In this document: piece after piece, positions 18,318 through 26,327 of the stretch
Position numbering within the stretch: position 1 is the first letter of the stretch
How the letters are laid out: every line of letters begins with the position of its first letter
DNA from: Campylobacter concisus
Lineage (GTDB): Bacteria > Campylobacterota > Campylobacteria > Campylobacterales > Campylobacteraceae
DNA: 64,000 nt
Assembly: GCF_003048575.1 (NCBI RefSeq)
Contig: NZ_PIRZ01000002.1
Span: 1-64,000 of the forward strand
Direction of reading: 5' to 3'
The notes under the pieces: model-generated
Database searches by the model: none
Seen by the model: only the letters and a program-made list of their open reading frames with translations
What the model was told of the DNA's origin: nothing
Position numbers and translations under genes: made by a program

Positions 18318-18695
18318 ATGAAAAGAATTTTACTTTTAGGGGCTGTTTGTTCTATGTTGTCTGCGGATGTTAAAACTATTCGAGTTACTCCAGACGTAAT
18401 CAAAAATTATGATCAGATCGTTGATATCAGAACTCCACTTGAGTGGCAAGAGACTGGTATTATAGCAGGAGCAAAAACTATTACTTTTGATCCAAGCCAA
18501 AAAGAAGCATTTGTAGACGAGTTATCAAAATCAGTTGATCTCAAAAAGCCTGTTGCTATTATTTGCAGAAGTGGTAGAAGAAGTGCGGCTGCTGCGGCCA
18601 TTATTGATAATGCTGATCTAAATATCATAAATTTAGATGGCGGTATGGGTAGTTTGATTGAGCAAGGCTATAAAACTACACCATATAAAAAATAA
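18318..18695 (+). CDS. Secreted rhodanese-like protein
   Basis: A 125-residue single-domain rhodanese, probably periplasmic. The hydrophobic N-terminus (MKRILLLGAVCSMLSA) looks like a signal peptide. The domain shows VDIRTPLEWQETGIIAGA and the active-site loop CRSGRRSA with Cys83. Rhodaneses transfer sulfane sulfur from thiosulfate or polysulfide; the true substrate cannot be read from sequence. It is monocistronic, preceded by TAAGGA and followed by a hairpin at 18720-18745. Confidence 0.88.
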   Translation: MKRILLLGAVCSMLSADVKTIRVTPDVIKNYDQIVDIRTPLEWQETGIIAGAKTITFDPSQKEAFVDELSKSVDLKKPVAIICRSGRRSAAAAAIIDNADLNIINLDGGMGSLIEQGYKTTPYKK

Positions 18696-18719
18696 ACAAA
18701 TTTTTAAAATCTACTTTCT

Positions 18720-18748
18720 AACTACAAGATAAATTTCTTGTAGTTAAA
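18720..18748. terminator. Hairpin after the rhodanese gene
   Basis: AACTACAAGA (18720-18729) pairs perfectly with TCTTGTAGTT (18736-18745). Only a short AT tail follows, so it is a weak terminator or a stability element. Confidence 0.5.
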
Positions 18749-18755
18749 ATTTATA

Positions 18756-18780
18756 TCAAATAATAAAAATTATTATTTGA
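18756..18780. promoter_or_regulatory. Perfect dyad upstream of dps, candidate operator
   Basis: TCAAATAATA (18756-18765) and TATTATTTGA (18771-18780) are perfect inverted repeats 5 bases apart, about 27 bases before the dps -10 element. Fur and PerR sites in Campylobacter are AT-rich dyads of this kind, and dps is typically iron- or peroxide-regulated. The regulator is inferred, not shown. Confidence 0.5.
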
Positions 18781-18806
18781 TTAACCGCTGATTAACTCTA
18801 ACTGCA

Positions 18807-18812
18807 TATAAT
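18807..18812 (+). promoter_or_regulatory. dps promoter -10 element
   Basis: TATAAT with an upstream TGC, 33 bases before the dps start. No clear -35 is seen, which is usual for Campylobacter sigma70 promoters. Confidence 0.6.
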
Positions 18813-18844
18813 TTCATCATATTTATAATAAAGAAGGAGACAAA

Positions 18845-19279
18845 ATGTCAAAAGTTGTTTTACAATTAAATGTTATTCAGGCTGATGCAAATGCACTTTA
18901 TATTAAATTTCACGATCTTCATTGGAATGTAAAAGGTATTCAATTTTTTAGCGTTCATGAATACACAGAAAAGGCTTACGAAGATATGAGTGAGATATTT
19001 GACGATGCAGCTGAGAGAGCTCTTATGCTTGGTGGTAGACCTATAGTTAAGGCTGAAGAGCTAGCAAAAGTTACTCATATCAAACACGAGCCAAAAGAAA
19101 TTTACACTCCAACAGAGGTTTTAGAGATTGTCTTGGCTGATTATAAACACCTTTTGGGCGAGTTTAAAAAGCTTGACGAGCTTGCAGAAGGTGATACAAC
19201 AACTCAAATGTATGCACAAGATCAAATCGCAAAATTTGAAAAAGCCATCTGGATGCTAAACGCAACACTTAGTAAATAA
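18845..19279 (+). CDS. dps: Dps ferritin-like DNA-protecting protein
   Basis: Cytosolic dodecameric miniferritin that oxidises and stores iron with peroxide and shields DNA. At 144 residues it is slightly shorter than E. coli Dps. The ferroxidase ligands are visible: His26 in LHWNVKG, His38, and Asp53/Glu57 in FDDAAERA. It lacks a long lysine-rich N-terminal tail, so direct DNA binding is less certain. It has its own promoter with a palindrome upstream. Confidence 0.94.
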   Translation: MSKVVLQLNVIQADANALYIKFHDLHWNVKGIQFFSVHEYTEKAYEDMSEIFDDAAERALMLGGRPIVKAEELAKVTHIKHEPKEIYTPTEVLEIVLADYKHLLGEFKKLDELAEGDTTTQMYAQDQIAKFEKAIWMLNATLSK

Positions 19280-19284
19280 CTACT

Positions 19285-19302
19285 AGCGGGAGTTTTCCCG
19301 CT
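19285..19302. terminator. Hairpin after dps
   Basis: AGCGGGA (19285-19291) pairs with TCCCGCT (19296-19302) around GTTT. No T-run follows. Confidence 0.5.
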
Positions 19303-19307
19303 CTATC

Positions 19308-19334
19308 TAAATAAATTCTACTTTTTGGCGATAT
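19308..19334 (+). promoter_or_regulatory. Sigma28 (FliA)-like promoter
   Basis: TAAA at 19308-19311, then 15 bases, then GGCGATAT at 19327-19334. This matches the sigma28 layout (TAAA-N15-GCCGATAA; Campylobacter sites typically end CGATAT). It lies 27 bases upstream of the 195-aa gene's start codon. Confidence 0.65.
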
Positions 19335-19361
19335 TGATTTTATAAATTCTAAGGAGCCAAA

Positions 19362-19949
19362 ATGAAAATTTCTCAAATCGCAAACTCATATAATAGTTCA
19401 AGTATAAAAGAAAATGTAAAATCAGAAATTTCGCTTCATAAAGATGAAAAGGATATCTCTAAAAAAGAGTCTGAAATTACAAATTTAACAGCCAAAGACA
19501 TTTCAAATAGCTACTTTTTGCAGTATCAAAAAGAGATCGTTAAAAGTAGTAGTTCAAATTTATTAGCCCAAGGTAGCTTAAGCTTTAATGCACCTAAAAA
19601 TTTATCAGAAATTTTATCAGGACTTGATTTTGCAAGTATCGGCTATAACGGTAAATCTTTAAACGAGCTAAGTAGTGACGAGGCAGATGATCTTATTAGC
19701 GAGAATGGATTTTTTGGTATCACAAATACGGCTGATAGGATAGCTAGCTTTGTGCTAAATAGTGCAGGCGATGACGTAGAAAAACTAAAAGCTGGTAGAG
19801 AGGGTGTGGCAAAGGGTTTTGAGGATGCGAAGAAAATTTGGGGAGGTGAGCTTCCTAAAATTTCACAAAAGACTATTGAAAAGACCCTTGAGACACTTGA
19901 TAAAAAGATCGCCGAGCTTGGCGGTAACGTTTTAAATGTTTCAGCTTAA
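19362..19949 (+). CDS. Uncharacterised flagella-coregulated protein (sometimes labelled hydrogenase-4 component G)
   Basis: A 195-residue soluble protein without signal peptide or membrane helix. The first ~70 residues are Ser/Asn/Lys-rich and probably disordered; residues about 105-190 form a compact conserved-looking domain (GFFGITNTADRIASFVLN, LKAGREGVAKGF, WGGELPKIS, IAELGG). Similar Campylobacter proteins are, from memory, labelled hydrogenase-4 component G, but nothing here resembles a hydrogenase subunit. A sigma28-like promoter precedes it, so I infer expression with late flagellar genes. A disordered N-terminus plus FliA control would fit a protein exported through the flagellar apparatus; this is unproven. 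Confidence 0.75.
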   Translation: MKISQIANSYNSSSIKENVKSEISLHKDEKDISKKESEITNLTAKDISNSYFLQYQKEIVKSSSSNLLAQGSLSFNAPKNLSEILSGLDFASIGYNGKSLNELSSDEADDLISENGFFGITNTADRIASFVLNSAGDDVEKLKAGREGVAKGFEDAKKIWGGELPKISQKTIEKTLETLDKKIAELGGNVLNVSA

Positions 19950-19950
19950 C

Positions 19951-19980
19951 TATCTTGGGCAGGCTCGCCTAAGATAAATT
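19951..19980 (+). terminator. Terminator-like hairpin after the 195-aa gene
   Basis: TATCTTGGGC (19951-19960) pairs with GCCTAAGATA (19967-19976), with one G-T pair. The tail AATTT is a weak T-run. Confidence 0.55.
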
Positions 19981-20082
19981 TATATGATTGTGCATATAAA
20001 TTTAGATACGAGCCTTTAATTTCCCACAAAATTTATTTAATCTTAAAAGTTATACTTCGCCGTTTTACACTAAGGAGAAGAG

Positions 20083-20520
20083 ATGAAAGCTAAAATTTTA
20101 CTTCCACTGGCAACTACTATCATGTTTTTGGGTTGCTCATTTTTTGAAGACAATCCACCAGTACGAAAACAGCCAAGACAGGTCATGCAAAATACACCAG
20201 TAAAAAGCTCGATCAAAGGTTTTATAAAAGAGGTTACTTATAAAGATTCAAAATACTGCTATGAAATAGTGGCGAGCGATACAAAAAATCACAAACTCAA
20301 TAAAGCAAATTTTTGTGCAAATAGATACTATTATGATAAAGGCGACTTAGTCTATGCGACCTTTTATGCAGATAAACTTATAGATATGTTGCTTATAAAA
20401 GAGGGTGGCTCTAGTGGCTTATATAATGGTATAAAAAAGCCGCAAAATGAAGTGGTTATTAAAAGAAAAAATGTAAAAACAAATATCGAAGTGCCAAAAG
20501 AGGAAAAAATTTCTTTTTAA
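20083..20520 (+). CDS. Putative lipoprotein of unknown function
   Basis: A 145-residue protein with a lipoprotein signal (MKAKILLPLATTIMFLGC, lipobox FLGC, acylated Cys18). The mature part has a proline/glutamine-rich linker (about 24-45), a central folded segment with two cysteines (KYCYEIV and NFCANRYY) that could form a disulfide, and a basic tail. No family is recognised. It has its own ribosome site (AAGGAG) and is followed by a hairpin with a T-run. Confidence 0.75.
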   Translation: MKAKILLPLATTIMFLGCSFFEDNPPVRKQPRQVMQNTPVKSSIKGFIKEVTYKDSKYCYEIVASDTKNHKLNKANFCANRYYYDKGDLVYATFYADKLIDMLLIKEGGSSGLYNGIKKPQNEVVIKRKNVKTNIEVPKEEKISF

Positions 20521-20545
20521 TTACCGTTGATTTACTGCTTGCTTA

Positions 20546-20610
20546 TATAATTTCAGTAGCAATCAAAACTAGAACTCCTTTTAAGGGGCAAAGCAATAGC
20601 CCCTTTTTCT
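20546..20610 (+). ncRNA. Candidate short RNA upstream of the porin gene
   Basis: TATAAT at 20546-20551 would start a transcript near 20558, which would end about 50 bases later at the Rho-independent terminator at 20583-20609. The predicted 5' part contains ACTCCTTTT, complementary to Shine-Dalgarno sequences. The simpler reading is that the hairpin just ends the lipoprotein transcript and the TATAAT is chance. Confidence 0.35.
20583..20609 (+). terminator. Intrinsic terminator between lipoprotein and porin genes
   Basis: AAGGGGC (20583-20589) pairs with GCCCCTT (20599-20605), followed by a T-rich tail. Confidence 0.8.
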
Positions 20611-20740
20611 TTTTACTCATTTTAATTTTTATCCTTAGTCTGTTTAAAATTATCAACTTTTATCTATTTTTGATTAATTAAGGTAAACGATCGGTAACTG
20701 AAATTAAAGAATTTTAAGCTTCATATTAAATTTTATTGAT

Positions 20741-20746
20741 TATAAT
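20741..20746 (+). promoter_or_regulatory. Porin promoter -10 element
   Basis: TATAAT, within TTGATTATAATCG, 30 bases before the porin start codon. A strong ribosome site (AAAGGAG) follows. Confidence 0.65.
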
Positions 20747-20776
20747 CGTCGACACAAAACCTTAAAAGGAGAAAAA

Positions 20777-22051
20777 ATGAAACTAACAAAAATTAGTTTA
20801 GCCACTTTGGTTGCTTTAGGTGCATTTTCAAGCGTAGCAAGTGCTACTCCACTTGAAGAAGCTATAAAAAATGTAGATCTTTCAGGATTTGCAAGATATA
20901 GATATACAAATGATAAAAAACACGGTGAGTTTTCTAATACAAAATCAGAGTCTGGCTCAAAAGCTGGTCATCAATTTAAAGCAGTAGCAAATTTTAAAGC
21001 TGCTATTGATGATAACTTCTTTGGCGTTATTGGTTTAAGATATAACGCTACTGATAATTCTGGTGATAATACTCAGAACGATCAAGGTAGTCAAGAAATT
21101 GGCACAGATAAAACTAATACAACTGAGCCATTTAGAGTTCATCAGTTCTATCTTGGTTATAAAGCTGGAAACACTACTATAACAGCTGGCAAACAAGAGA
21201 TCGGCTCATTCTTTACAGATGACGCTATCGGTACTGGTGTAAGAGTAGTAAATGAAGACATCGAAGGACTAACACTTACTGCTTTAGCTTTTGACGCAAT
21301 TGAGGGTGATAGTGTTGAAAGTGATGGCGAGTTGTATGAAATTACAAGTTATTTAAATGATTATGATGCAGGTAATCTATATGCAGCTGGTATCGCTGGT
21401 TCATATGATCCTATCAATTTCCAACTATGGTATGCTAGCCTAACAAATCTAGCTGATCTACTTGCAGCTGATGTTTCAGCAAATTTTGCTATTAATGATG
21501 ATGTTAGCTTAGGAGGTAGAGTTAACTATATAAATACTACTGTAGATAAAAGTGCAAAAGCACATCTTTCTAAAGCTATAAGTGAATCTAATGGCGTTGC
21601 AAACTATAATGATGGTAACTTCTATGCTGGCGAACTTACAGCTTCACTATTTGGCTTTGATTTGAGAGCTGGTTATATGGGTTGGAAAGTTGATAATAAA
21701 GGCGTAACATCATTTGCTCTTGAAGATAAAGGTAGTCTAATAGATGTTGGTGAGCTTACACTTGATCCAACTTGGGCTGATGGAAAAGCAAACCTAGTAT
21801 ATGGAACAGCTGGATATACATTTGATAAATTTACAGTTGGTGTTGATTACATAAAAGGCCACATTAAACACGCTGCAGCTGCTGGCGAAAATGGCAAAGA
21901 AAAAGTTGAAGAGATTACTCCAAGATTTGCATATGAGTATAGCAAAAAGCTAACATTTAGCTCATACTATGCATTCAAAACTTCAAAATTTGCTGATGAG
22001 GCTAAAAACAAAGAAGATCAATTCAGATTTGAAGCTAAATACTCATTCTAA
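20777..22051 (+). CDS. porA: Major outer membrane protein (MOMP-type porin)
   Basis: Campylobacter-type trimeric general porin, 424 residues. It has a cleavable signal peptide (MKLTKISLATLVALGAFSSVASA, cleavage near 23), alternating beta-strand pattern with aromatic girdles, and a terminal Phe (FEAKYSF) for BAM-mediated assembly. The start DLSGFARYRYTND is characteristic of the MOMP family. Surface loops are acidic and Asn/Asp-rich, as expected for an exposed, variable antigen. It is monocistronic, with a promoter and a strong terminator. Confidence 0.92.
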   Translation: MKLTKISLATLVALGAFSSVASATPLEEAIKNVDLSGFARYRYTNDKKHGEFSNTKSESGSKAGHQFKAVANFKAAIDDNFFGVIGLRYNATDNSGDNTQNDQGSQEIGTDKTNTTEPFRVHQFYLGYKAGNTTITAGKQEIGSFFTDDAIGTGVRVVNEDIEGLTLTALAFDAIEGDSVESDGELYEITSYLNDYDAGNLYAAGIAGSYDPINFQLWYASLTNLADLLAADVSANFAINDDVSLGGRVNYINTTVDKSAKAHLSKAISESNGVANYNDGNFYAGELTASLFGFDLRAGYMGWKVDNKGVTSFALEDKGSLIDVGELTLDPTWADGKANLVYGTAGYTFDKFTVGVDYIKGHIKHAAAAGENGKEKVEEITPRFAYEYSKKLTFSSYYAFKTSKFADEAKNKEDQFRFEAKYSF

Positions 22052-22073
22052 TCGTAGCTCATTAATCAACTTA

Positions 22074-22082
22074 TGATATAAT
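22074..22082 (+). promoter_or_regulatory. Extended -10 element overlapping the porin terminator
   Basis: TGATATAAT at 22074-22082 fits an extended -10, overlapping the first bases of the terminator stem. It could start the cytochrome c transcript near 22089. Confidence 0.35.
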
Positions 22083-22115
22083 CCCGGGTCGGAGCAATCT
22101 GATCCGGGATTTTTA
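22081..22115 (+). terminator. Terminator after the porin gene
   Basis: ATCCCGGGTC (22081-22090) pairs with GATCCGGGAT (22101-22110) with one G-T pair, followed by TTTTT. Confidence 0.85.
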
Positions 22116-22143
22116 AATTTAGAGCAAAATTTCAAGGAAACTC

Positions 22144-22701
22144 ATGAAAAATATCAAAATTTCTTTTTTGGCGTGTTTTTTGGTGGCAAATGCCTTTGCA
22201 GCTTCACAAGTCTACTATATAGAAGCTCGTGGTGAGTTTGGTAAAGAACTTGCTGAAATGGCAAAAAAGCAGGCTAATGATAGAAATGAAAAAGTAAATG
22301 TCTATGTCGATGAAGATCCAAGACGCTATAAAGATAATAGAATTTTAAAATTAGGCGTTGATAGGAAGGGCAGATATAGTGTTTCTTTGGGTAAGGAGCT
22401 TTATGAAAAGCAATGTGCTAGCTGCCATGGTGAAAATGCTGATAAAAGACCATTTGGTTCAACGCCTCTAAAAAATATGGATGCTAAGGATATTGAAGAT
22501 AGCATCATCTCTTATAGAAGTGACTCAAGTTTTGGTGGAAGCGGTAAAAATGTAATGCAAAATCAAGCTAAAATTCTTTCAAATAATGATCTTGGCGCGA
22601 TTCTTGCCTATCTAAAAGGCAAAGATGCTTTTGTTGAACAAGACACAAATGAAAACAAGCCAGTCTCTACCCAAACAAAGCAAGGCAGTTATTTAAGATA
22701 A
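22144..22701 (+). CDS. Periplasmic monohaem c-type cytochrome
   Basis: A 185-residue exported protein with signal peptide (cleavage near AFA/ASQ, residue 19). Residues about 20-80 form an N-terminal segment of unknown role (YYIEARGEFGKELAEMAKK). The haem motif CASCH at 91-95 begins a class I cytochrome c domain, with a likely distal Met in NVMQNQAK. The last ~20 residues are Gln/Thr-rich. It lies 45 bases upstream of ccsBA, the haem-attachment machinery it would need. Its electron-transfer partner is unknown. Confidence 0.85.
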   Translation: MKNIKISFLACFLVANAFAASQVYYIEARGEFGKELAEMAKKQANDRNEKVNVYVDEDPRRYKDNRILKLGVDRKGRYSVSLGKELYEKQCASCHGENADKRPFGSTPLKNMDAKDIEDSIISYRSDSSFGGSGKNVMQNQAKILSNNDLGAILAYLKGKDAFVEQDTNENKPVSTQTKQGSYLR

Positions 22702-22746
22702 GTTTCACTTTGATAGCTTTGTCATGATGTAAATAAAAGGAAGCAG

Positions 22747-25700
22747 ATGTTAAATCCAAAATCATTATTTTTAAGTATGGGCTCAGCTATCATTTTGATG
22801 ATAATCTTTGCCATAGCTAGCGGAGTCGCTACGATAATAGAAAGTAAAACTAGCACAGAAGCTGCATGGTACTATGTTTATGGTGCTAGCTGGTTTGCTC
22901 TCATTCAACTACTTCTTGGCATAAATTTGACCTATAATATCTTTAGATACAACTTAATAGATCCTAAAAAACTCCCTTCGCTTATCTTTCACCTTGGTTT
23001 TATCGTTATCTTAATCGGTGCTGGTATAACAAGATATATTGGCTTTGAGGCCGATATGCATATAAGAGAAAAAACTCAGTCAAATATCGTTACGACAAAA
23101 ATATCCTATTTAAATTTAACCGCATTAAACGATAATGGAGAAGAGATAAATGCTGCTTTGCCACTAGGACTTTCTGATGCAAAAAAAGGTTTTGATCTAA
23201 AGCTAAAAATAGCAGATAATGAAGCTAATTTAAAATTTAAAGAATTTGTGCCAAATGCAAGTTATAAGTTTGTGGATGATAAAAATGGGCAACCAGTAGT
23301 GGAATTTGTGGTTTCAAACGAGAGTGAAAGTGAAGAAATCTTCTTGTTAGAAGAAGAGGAAGCAAGAGTTGCAGATATTAGTTTTATCTTTAATGCTAAG
23401 CCAGACGAGAGTAAAAAATATGTACTTTTTAAATTAGTGGACGGAAATTTTACAGTTACTTCAAATACTGATCTTTCAAAATTTACAATGAACGATAGCT
23501 CAAAAACTGAGTTAAAAGCTGGTAGCGTAAATGAATTTGGCATGGGTAGTCTTTATACTATTTCAAATATAAATTTTGCTCCAAGATTAGTTTCAGCTCA
23601 TGCTTCAAGAAAGCTAGTTAGTACAAAAGATAGCGAATTTAACGCCTTGATAGCTGAATTAAATTATAAAGGCGAGAGTAAAGAGATGCATATTTTTTAT
23701 AACCTAACAGAGCCTTCACGCTTGGCTGTGGCTGGACAAAAATTTAACGCTTCATGGGGCGCGCAGCAAGTTAAACTTCCGTTTAGCCTATACTTAAAAG
23801 ACTTTGAGCTTAAAAGATATCCTGGTTCAAATTCGCCTATGAGCTACTCAAGTGAAGTTATTGTAAAAGATGATACAAACATGTCGGGGCTTGACTATAA
23901 AATTTATATGAATCATGTGCTTGACTATGATGGTTATAGATTCTTCCAAAGTTCATACGATACAGATGAAAAAGGAACCATTCTCTCTGTAAATAAAGAT
24001 CCAGGCAAGATACCAACTTATATCGGCTACTTTTTACTTGGGTTTGGCTTTGTGTTAAATGTTGTAAATCCTGGTAGTCGTTTTAGAAAGCTAGCTAAGT
24101 TAATAGACAATGAATCAACAAAGGGTGGTAAAAAGGTTGTTGCTATCATCGCCATTATGCTTTTAAGTTTAAATTTTAGCTCATTAAAGGCTGAAGACTT
24201 TTTGCCTAATATCAGCAAAGAGCACACACAAAAGCTTTCTAGACTTATTGTGCAAAGCTCAGATGGTAGAATGAAGCCATTTGACACTCTTAGCAAAGAA
24301 ATTTTAAATAAAATACATAGAAGCGAGAATATAAATAGCCTAAACTCGAATCAAGCTATGCTTTCAATAATGGTAACGCCTAATTTTTGGCGAAGTGAAA
24401 AAATTATCTCACTTGGGCAAAGTAAGGAGCTAAAAAAAGAGCTTGGCATAGATGAAAATGCAAAGTATGCAAGTTTTAATGATTTTTTTAGAGCCACAAA
24501 AGATGGCGGAAGTGAATATAAACTCACAAAATTTGCTGAAATTGCTAATCGTAAGCATCCTGGATCACGCAATACATTTGATAAAGACGTAATCAAGATC
24601 GACGAGAGATTGAATGTTTTTTATATGATATTTATTGGTGAAATTTTTAAAATTTTTCCAAAGCAAGATGACCCATCAAACTCTTGGTATTCGCCTGCTA
24701 GTGCAATGATGTACTTTCCGCCTAAGGAGGCCGATCTAGTCATTAATATGATGAGAGAGTATTTTGCAGCAGTTGATGCAGCAACAAAAGATAATGATTG
24801 GAGCAAGGCTGATGCTGCACTTGATAAAATTTCAGCCTATCAGCAAAAGTACGGCTCTGCTGTAATTCCAAGTGAAGAAAAGATAAATATAGAAATTTTG
24901 TTTAATAAAATTCAAATTTTTGAGCGATTGACACCGGTTTATCTTTTGGCTGGCCTCGCGCTTTTATTTTTTGTTTTTGTCAAAATGCTAGCTCCAAAGG
25001 TTCAGATAAATGGCATTGTAAGAGTTGTATACATTATAAATTTACTAGCTTTTCTTGCTCATACTGTTGGGCTTGGGCTTCGTTGGTACATTGCTGAGCA
25101 TGCGCCTTGGAGTAACGCTTATGAATCGATGGTCTATATCGCTTGGGCTCTAGGATTTTCTGGTATCGTCTTTGCAAAACGTAGCCCTATCGCTCTTGCT
25201 CTTACGTCTATATTGGCTGGTGTTACATTATTTGTTGCACATCTTAGCTGGATGGATCCGCAGATCACTACACTTGTACCGGTGCTTCAAAGCTACTGGC
25301 TAACAATACATGTTTCTGTCATTACTGCAAGTTATGGATTTTTAGGGCTTTGCGCGTTACTTGGTGGCTTTACACTATTGCTTATCATTTTACAAAATAA
25401 GAAAAAGCCAAATCCAGAAATTTCTCGCAATATCCTCGAAGCTACTCGTATAAATGAGATGGCTATGATACTAGGACTTAGCTTACTTACTCTTGGAAAT
25501 TTTCTAGGCGGTGTTTGGGCAAACGAGAGCTGGGGTAGATATTGGGGCTGGGATAGTAAGGAGACTTGGGCGCTAGTTTCTATACTTGTTTATGCCGCAG
25601 TTCTTCATATAAGATTTATTTCAAGGCTAAACAATCAATATGCGTTTGCAGTTGCTTCGTTCTTTGCTTATTGGTCGATTATTATGACTTATTTTGGTGT

Positions 25701-25842
25701 AAATTTTTATTTAGCTGGCATGCACTCATATGCAGCAGGAGATCCATTACCAGTGCCTGATTTTGTCTGGATTAGTATCGTGATAATGGTGCTTATGAGT
25801 GTTTTAGCATTTACAAAGCGATCACTTTGCTCAAGGCTTTAG
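22747..25842 (+). CDS. ccsBA: Cytochrome c synthase CcsBA (fused CcsB-CcsA, system II)
   Basis: Inner-membrane enzyme that exports haem and attaches it to CxxCH motifs in the periplasm. At 1031 residues it is the fused form typical of epsilonproteobacteria. The N-terminal ResB/CcsB part has four membrane helices and a large periplasmic domain; a long middle periplasmic segment (about 480-720) is followed by the CcsA part with many helices and the haem-handling WWD signature (WGRYWGWDSKETWA). Histidines in LAHTVGLGLRW and VAHLSW are likely haem ligands. It follows a cytochrome c gene. Confidence 0.95.
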   Translation: MLNPKSLFLSMGSAIILMIIFAIASGVATIIESKTSTEAAWYYVYGASWFALIQLLLGINLTYNIFRYNLIDPKKLPSLIFHLGFIVILIGAGITRYIGFEADMHIREKTQSNIVTTKISYLNLTALNDNGEEINAALPLGLSDAKKGFDLKLKIADNEANLKFKEFVPNASYKFVDDKNGQPVVEFVVSNESESEEIFLLEEEEARVADISFIFNAKPDESKKYVLFKLVDGNFTVTSNTDLSKFTMNDSSKTELKAGSVNEFGMGSLYTISNINFAPRLVSAHASRKLVSTKDSEFNALIAELNYKGESKEMHIFYNLTEPSRLAVAGQKFNASWGAQQVKLPFSLYLKDFELKRYPGSNSPMSYSSEVIVKDDTNMSGLDYKIYMNHVLDYDGYRFFQSSYDTDEKGTILSVNKDPGKIPTYIGYFLLGFGFVLNVVNPGSRFRKLAKLIDNESTKGGKKVVAIIAIMLLSLNFSSLKAEDFLPNISKEHTQKLSRLIVQSSDGRMKPFDTLSKEILNKIHRSENINSLNSNQAMLSIMVTPNFWRSEKIISLGQSKELKKELGIDENAKYASFNDFFRATKDGGSEYKLTKFAEIANRKHPGSRNTFDKDVIKIDERLNVFYMIFIGEIFKIFPKQDDPSNSWYSPASAMMYFPPKEADLVINMMREYFAAVDAATKDNDWSKADAALDKISAYQQKYGSAVIPSEEKINIEILFNKIQIFERLTPVYLLAGLALLFFVFVKMLAPKVQINGIVRVVYIINLLAFLAHTVGLGLRWYIAEHAPWSNAYESMVYIAWALGFSGIVFAKRSPIALALTSILAGVTLFVAHLSWMDPQITTLVPVLQSYWLTIHVSVITASYGFLGLCALLGGFTLLLIILQNKKKPNPEISRNILEATRINEMAMILGLSLLTLGNFLGGVWANESWGRYWGWDSKETWALVSILVYAAVLHIRFISRLNNQYAFAVASFFAYWSIIMTYFGVNFYLAGMHSYAAGDPLPVPDFVWISIVIMVLMSVLAFTKRSLCSRL

Positions 25843-26274
25843 ATGCTAATAAAAGGTCTAATAGTTTTCTTTGTTGTATTGCTATTAATTGCAATTTGTG
25901 TGTTAATCTATATACTTTTAAGAAATAGGGATTATAGCATCGAAACAAAGGAGCTCGCATTAGAAAAAGAAGAGATAACGATCGAAAAGCTTGAAAAGCT
26001 TGCCGGTGATAATAGCCTAAGTAAAAACGAGCTTTTCGAACTTATTCAAATTTTCGTAGGAAATTTTAGTATACCAGCTAAAAATAACCAAGTCATGCCA
26101 AAAGAGGCAAATAACTATATAAATTTCATAATTTTAATCTGCTCTCATAAAAATTCTGATGCAAAGCTCATCAGTTTTTTAGACAAAGAGGCTAAAAAGA
26201 AAAATCCAAGCTATATTGTCGAGATAGAAGAGAGTGAGAAAATCGGCATAGAAAATCGCAAAAATCGTAGATAA
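25843..26274 (+). CDS. Uncharacterised membrane-anchored protein downstream of ccsBA
   Basis: A 143-residue protein with one N-terminal membrane helix (about 5-28) and a cytosolic acidic/basic helical region. Its ATG directly follows the ccsBA stop with no gap, so translation is very likely coupled. Residues about 35-90 (ALEKEEITIEKLEKLAGDNSLSKNELFELIQIFVG, cited in part) suggest a short coiled coil and a compact helical fold. No cysteine-based or haem motif is present. An accessory role for cytochrome c maturation is suggested by position only. Confidence 0.7.
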   Translation: MLIKGLIVFFVVLLLIAICVLIYILLRNRDYSIETKELALEKEEITIEKLEKLAGDNSLSKNELFELIQIFVGNFSIPAKNNQVMPKEANNYINFIILICSHKNSDAKLISFLDKEAKKKNPSYIVEIEESEKIGIENRKNRR

Positions 26275-26327
26275 ATTTATTCAAAAAAGTGTAGTTAAAA
26301 TATCTTAAAATTAAGTTTGGTTTAAAA

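Noticed and set aside
19362-19949. Hydrogenase-4 component G as product name
   Set aside because: There is no membrane helix, metal motif or hydrogenase neighbour to support it.
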